Shown here: positions 39,017 to 39,514 of the stretch, in pieces
Numbering within the stretch: the stretch's first letter is position 1
Layout of the letters: the number at the start of each line of letters is the position of its first letter
The notes under the pieces: generated by a model
Database searches by the model: none
Told to the model about the DNA's origin: nothing
What the model saw: the letters and a program-made list of their open reading frames with translations, nothing else
IMG/VR virus record: IMGVR_UViG_3300036851_000382
Coordinates: 1-39,514 of that record
Source of the DNA: a virus
Length of the DNA stretch: 39,514 bases
Strand: one strand, 5' to 3'
Position numbers and translations under genes: made by a program

Positions 39017-39492
39017 CAGTGCTTGGACGGGACCTTCAGATCGTCGCCCCACTCCGTATCTTCACCGGCCGACTGGGCGGCGATGGCCGCCTCCTCCTTC
39101 TTGCCGAGCTTCGGCTCTTTGGCCGCGTCTTGATCGCCGTCGCCATAGAACGAGCGGTGCCCGGCGATGAGATCGTTCTCGGCCATGAGCGATCGGAATT
39201 CCTTGATGGCAGCGACGCTTCCACCCTTCGCTTGCTCCCAAAGCATAGTCGCGAGTGCAGCGTCCACGCGGTCCCGCGCCTCGTCCCTGTAGCGCAACTC
39301 CCGAAAATAATTCTTGCGCAAAGTCGGCGGCGTGATGCCGATCGCCTTAGCAATCCGTTCGTTGCTCCAACCGAACGCCAGCAACATCATGACCCTGTTG
39401 CGGTTTTGCTGGGTCGCGATATGTTGAGGGCGGCCGCGCTTGCCCCAGCCTTCGGGGATAGGGTCGCCCAAGAGGTCGAAAAACTCGCTCAT
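39016..39492 (-). CDS. terS: Terminase small subunit
   Basis: 158 aa: MSEFFDLLGDPIPEGWGKRG, RPQHIATQQNRNRVMMLLAF, then a helix-turn-helix (GWSNERIAKAIGITPPTLRK, residues 41-60) and an oligomerisation helix (RDRVDAALATMLWEQAKGGS). HTH, size and place directly before the large subunit fit TerS, which recognises the packaging site. The binding site before ATG 39492 is poor (a run of T and A lies there on the edge of the window). Confidence 0.85.
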   Translation of the reverse strand: MSEFFDLLGDPIPEGWGKRGRPQHIATQQNRNRVMMLLAFGWSNERIAKAIGITPPTLRKNYFRELRYRDEARDRVDAALATMLWEQAKGGSVAAIKEFRSLMAENDLIAGHRSFYGDGDQDAAKEPKLGKKEEAAIAAQSAGEDTEWGDDLKVPSKH

Positions 39493-39514
39493 GGAAAAAA
39501 AATCTTTTTGTGAG

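Noticed and set aside
1-39514. tRNA genes, attachment sites or integrase
   Set aside because: I saw no cloverleaf-like sequence, no integrase frame and no long direct repeats at the ends. Integration cannot be argued from this window. A tRNA-finding program would be needed for certainty.

Overview
The window holds the late (virion and lysis) half of a tailed-phage or prophage genome with an HK97-type head and a long non-contractile (siphovirus) tail. Almost every gene is on the minus strand and reads right to left in the classical order: small terminase, large terminase, a single protease-capsid fusion, portal, head-tail adaptor, head-closure protein, tail completion proteins, tail tube, tail assembly chaperones, tape measure, tail tip, tail spike, lysis. 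High GC, tail chaperones of the type found in alphaproteobacterial gene transfer agents, and small secreted Cys proteins like those common in Rhizobiales point to an alphaproteobacterial host, perhaps near Bradyrhizobium. The host assignment is inference. No integrase, repressor or replication genes lie in the window, so lifestyle cannot be decided here.

Layout from right to left. 39492-37346 carries the terminase. 37240-36200 is a free-standing GIY-YIG endonuclease. 36159-30642 is the head module: protease-capsid, a small protein, portal, a collagen-like fibre and the adaptor. 30641-22385 is a compact, mostly overlapping run of ten sugar-transferase-like and methyltransferase-like genes, interrupted by a second GIY-YIG gene. 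It sits between the adaptor and the head-closure protein (22377-22030), with one more glycosyltransferase-like gene after that (22026-20887).

20823-14633 is a second accessory block. It has two small zinc-ribbon-like proteins, two beta-rich proteins sharing a 12-residue N-terminal tag, an Asp-box beta-propeller, an internally repeated protein, and one gene on the opposite strand with its own likely promoter. 14628-9954 is the conserved tail core, with a chaperone pair that appears to need a -1 frameshift. 9889-9161 is an HNH endonuclease. 9212-4576 carries a tail-tip protein, with a four-cysteine motif split by a LamG-like domain and a polyglycine C-terminus, followed by a pectate-lyase-like spike. 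4275-566 is the lysis region, with a very long multidomain lysin whose 3' end contains an embedded holin-like reading frame. 59-564 holds three tiny plus-strand genes behind a good promoter and terminator.

The main candidate for an undescribed system is the cassette of about eight glycosyltransferase-like and three methyltransferase-like genes inside the head-completion module, next to a collagen-like virion protein. Its place in the late operon suggests that it builds and methylates a glycan on the virion, with the collagen-like fibre a natural but unproven acceptor.
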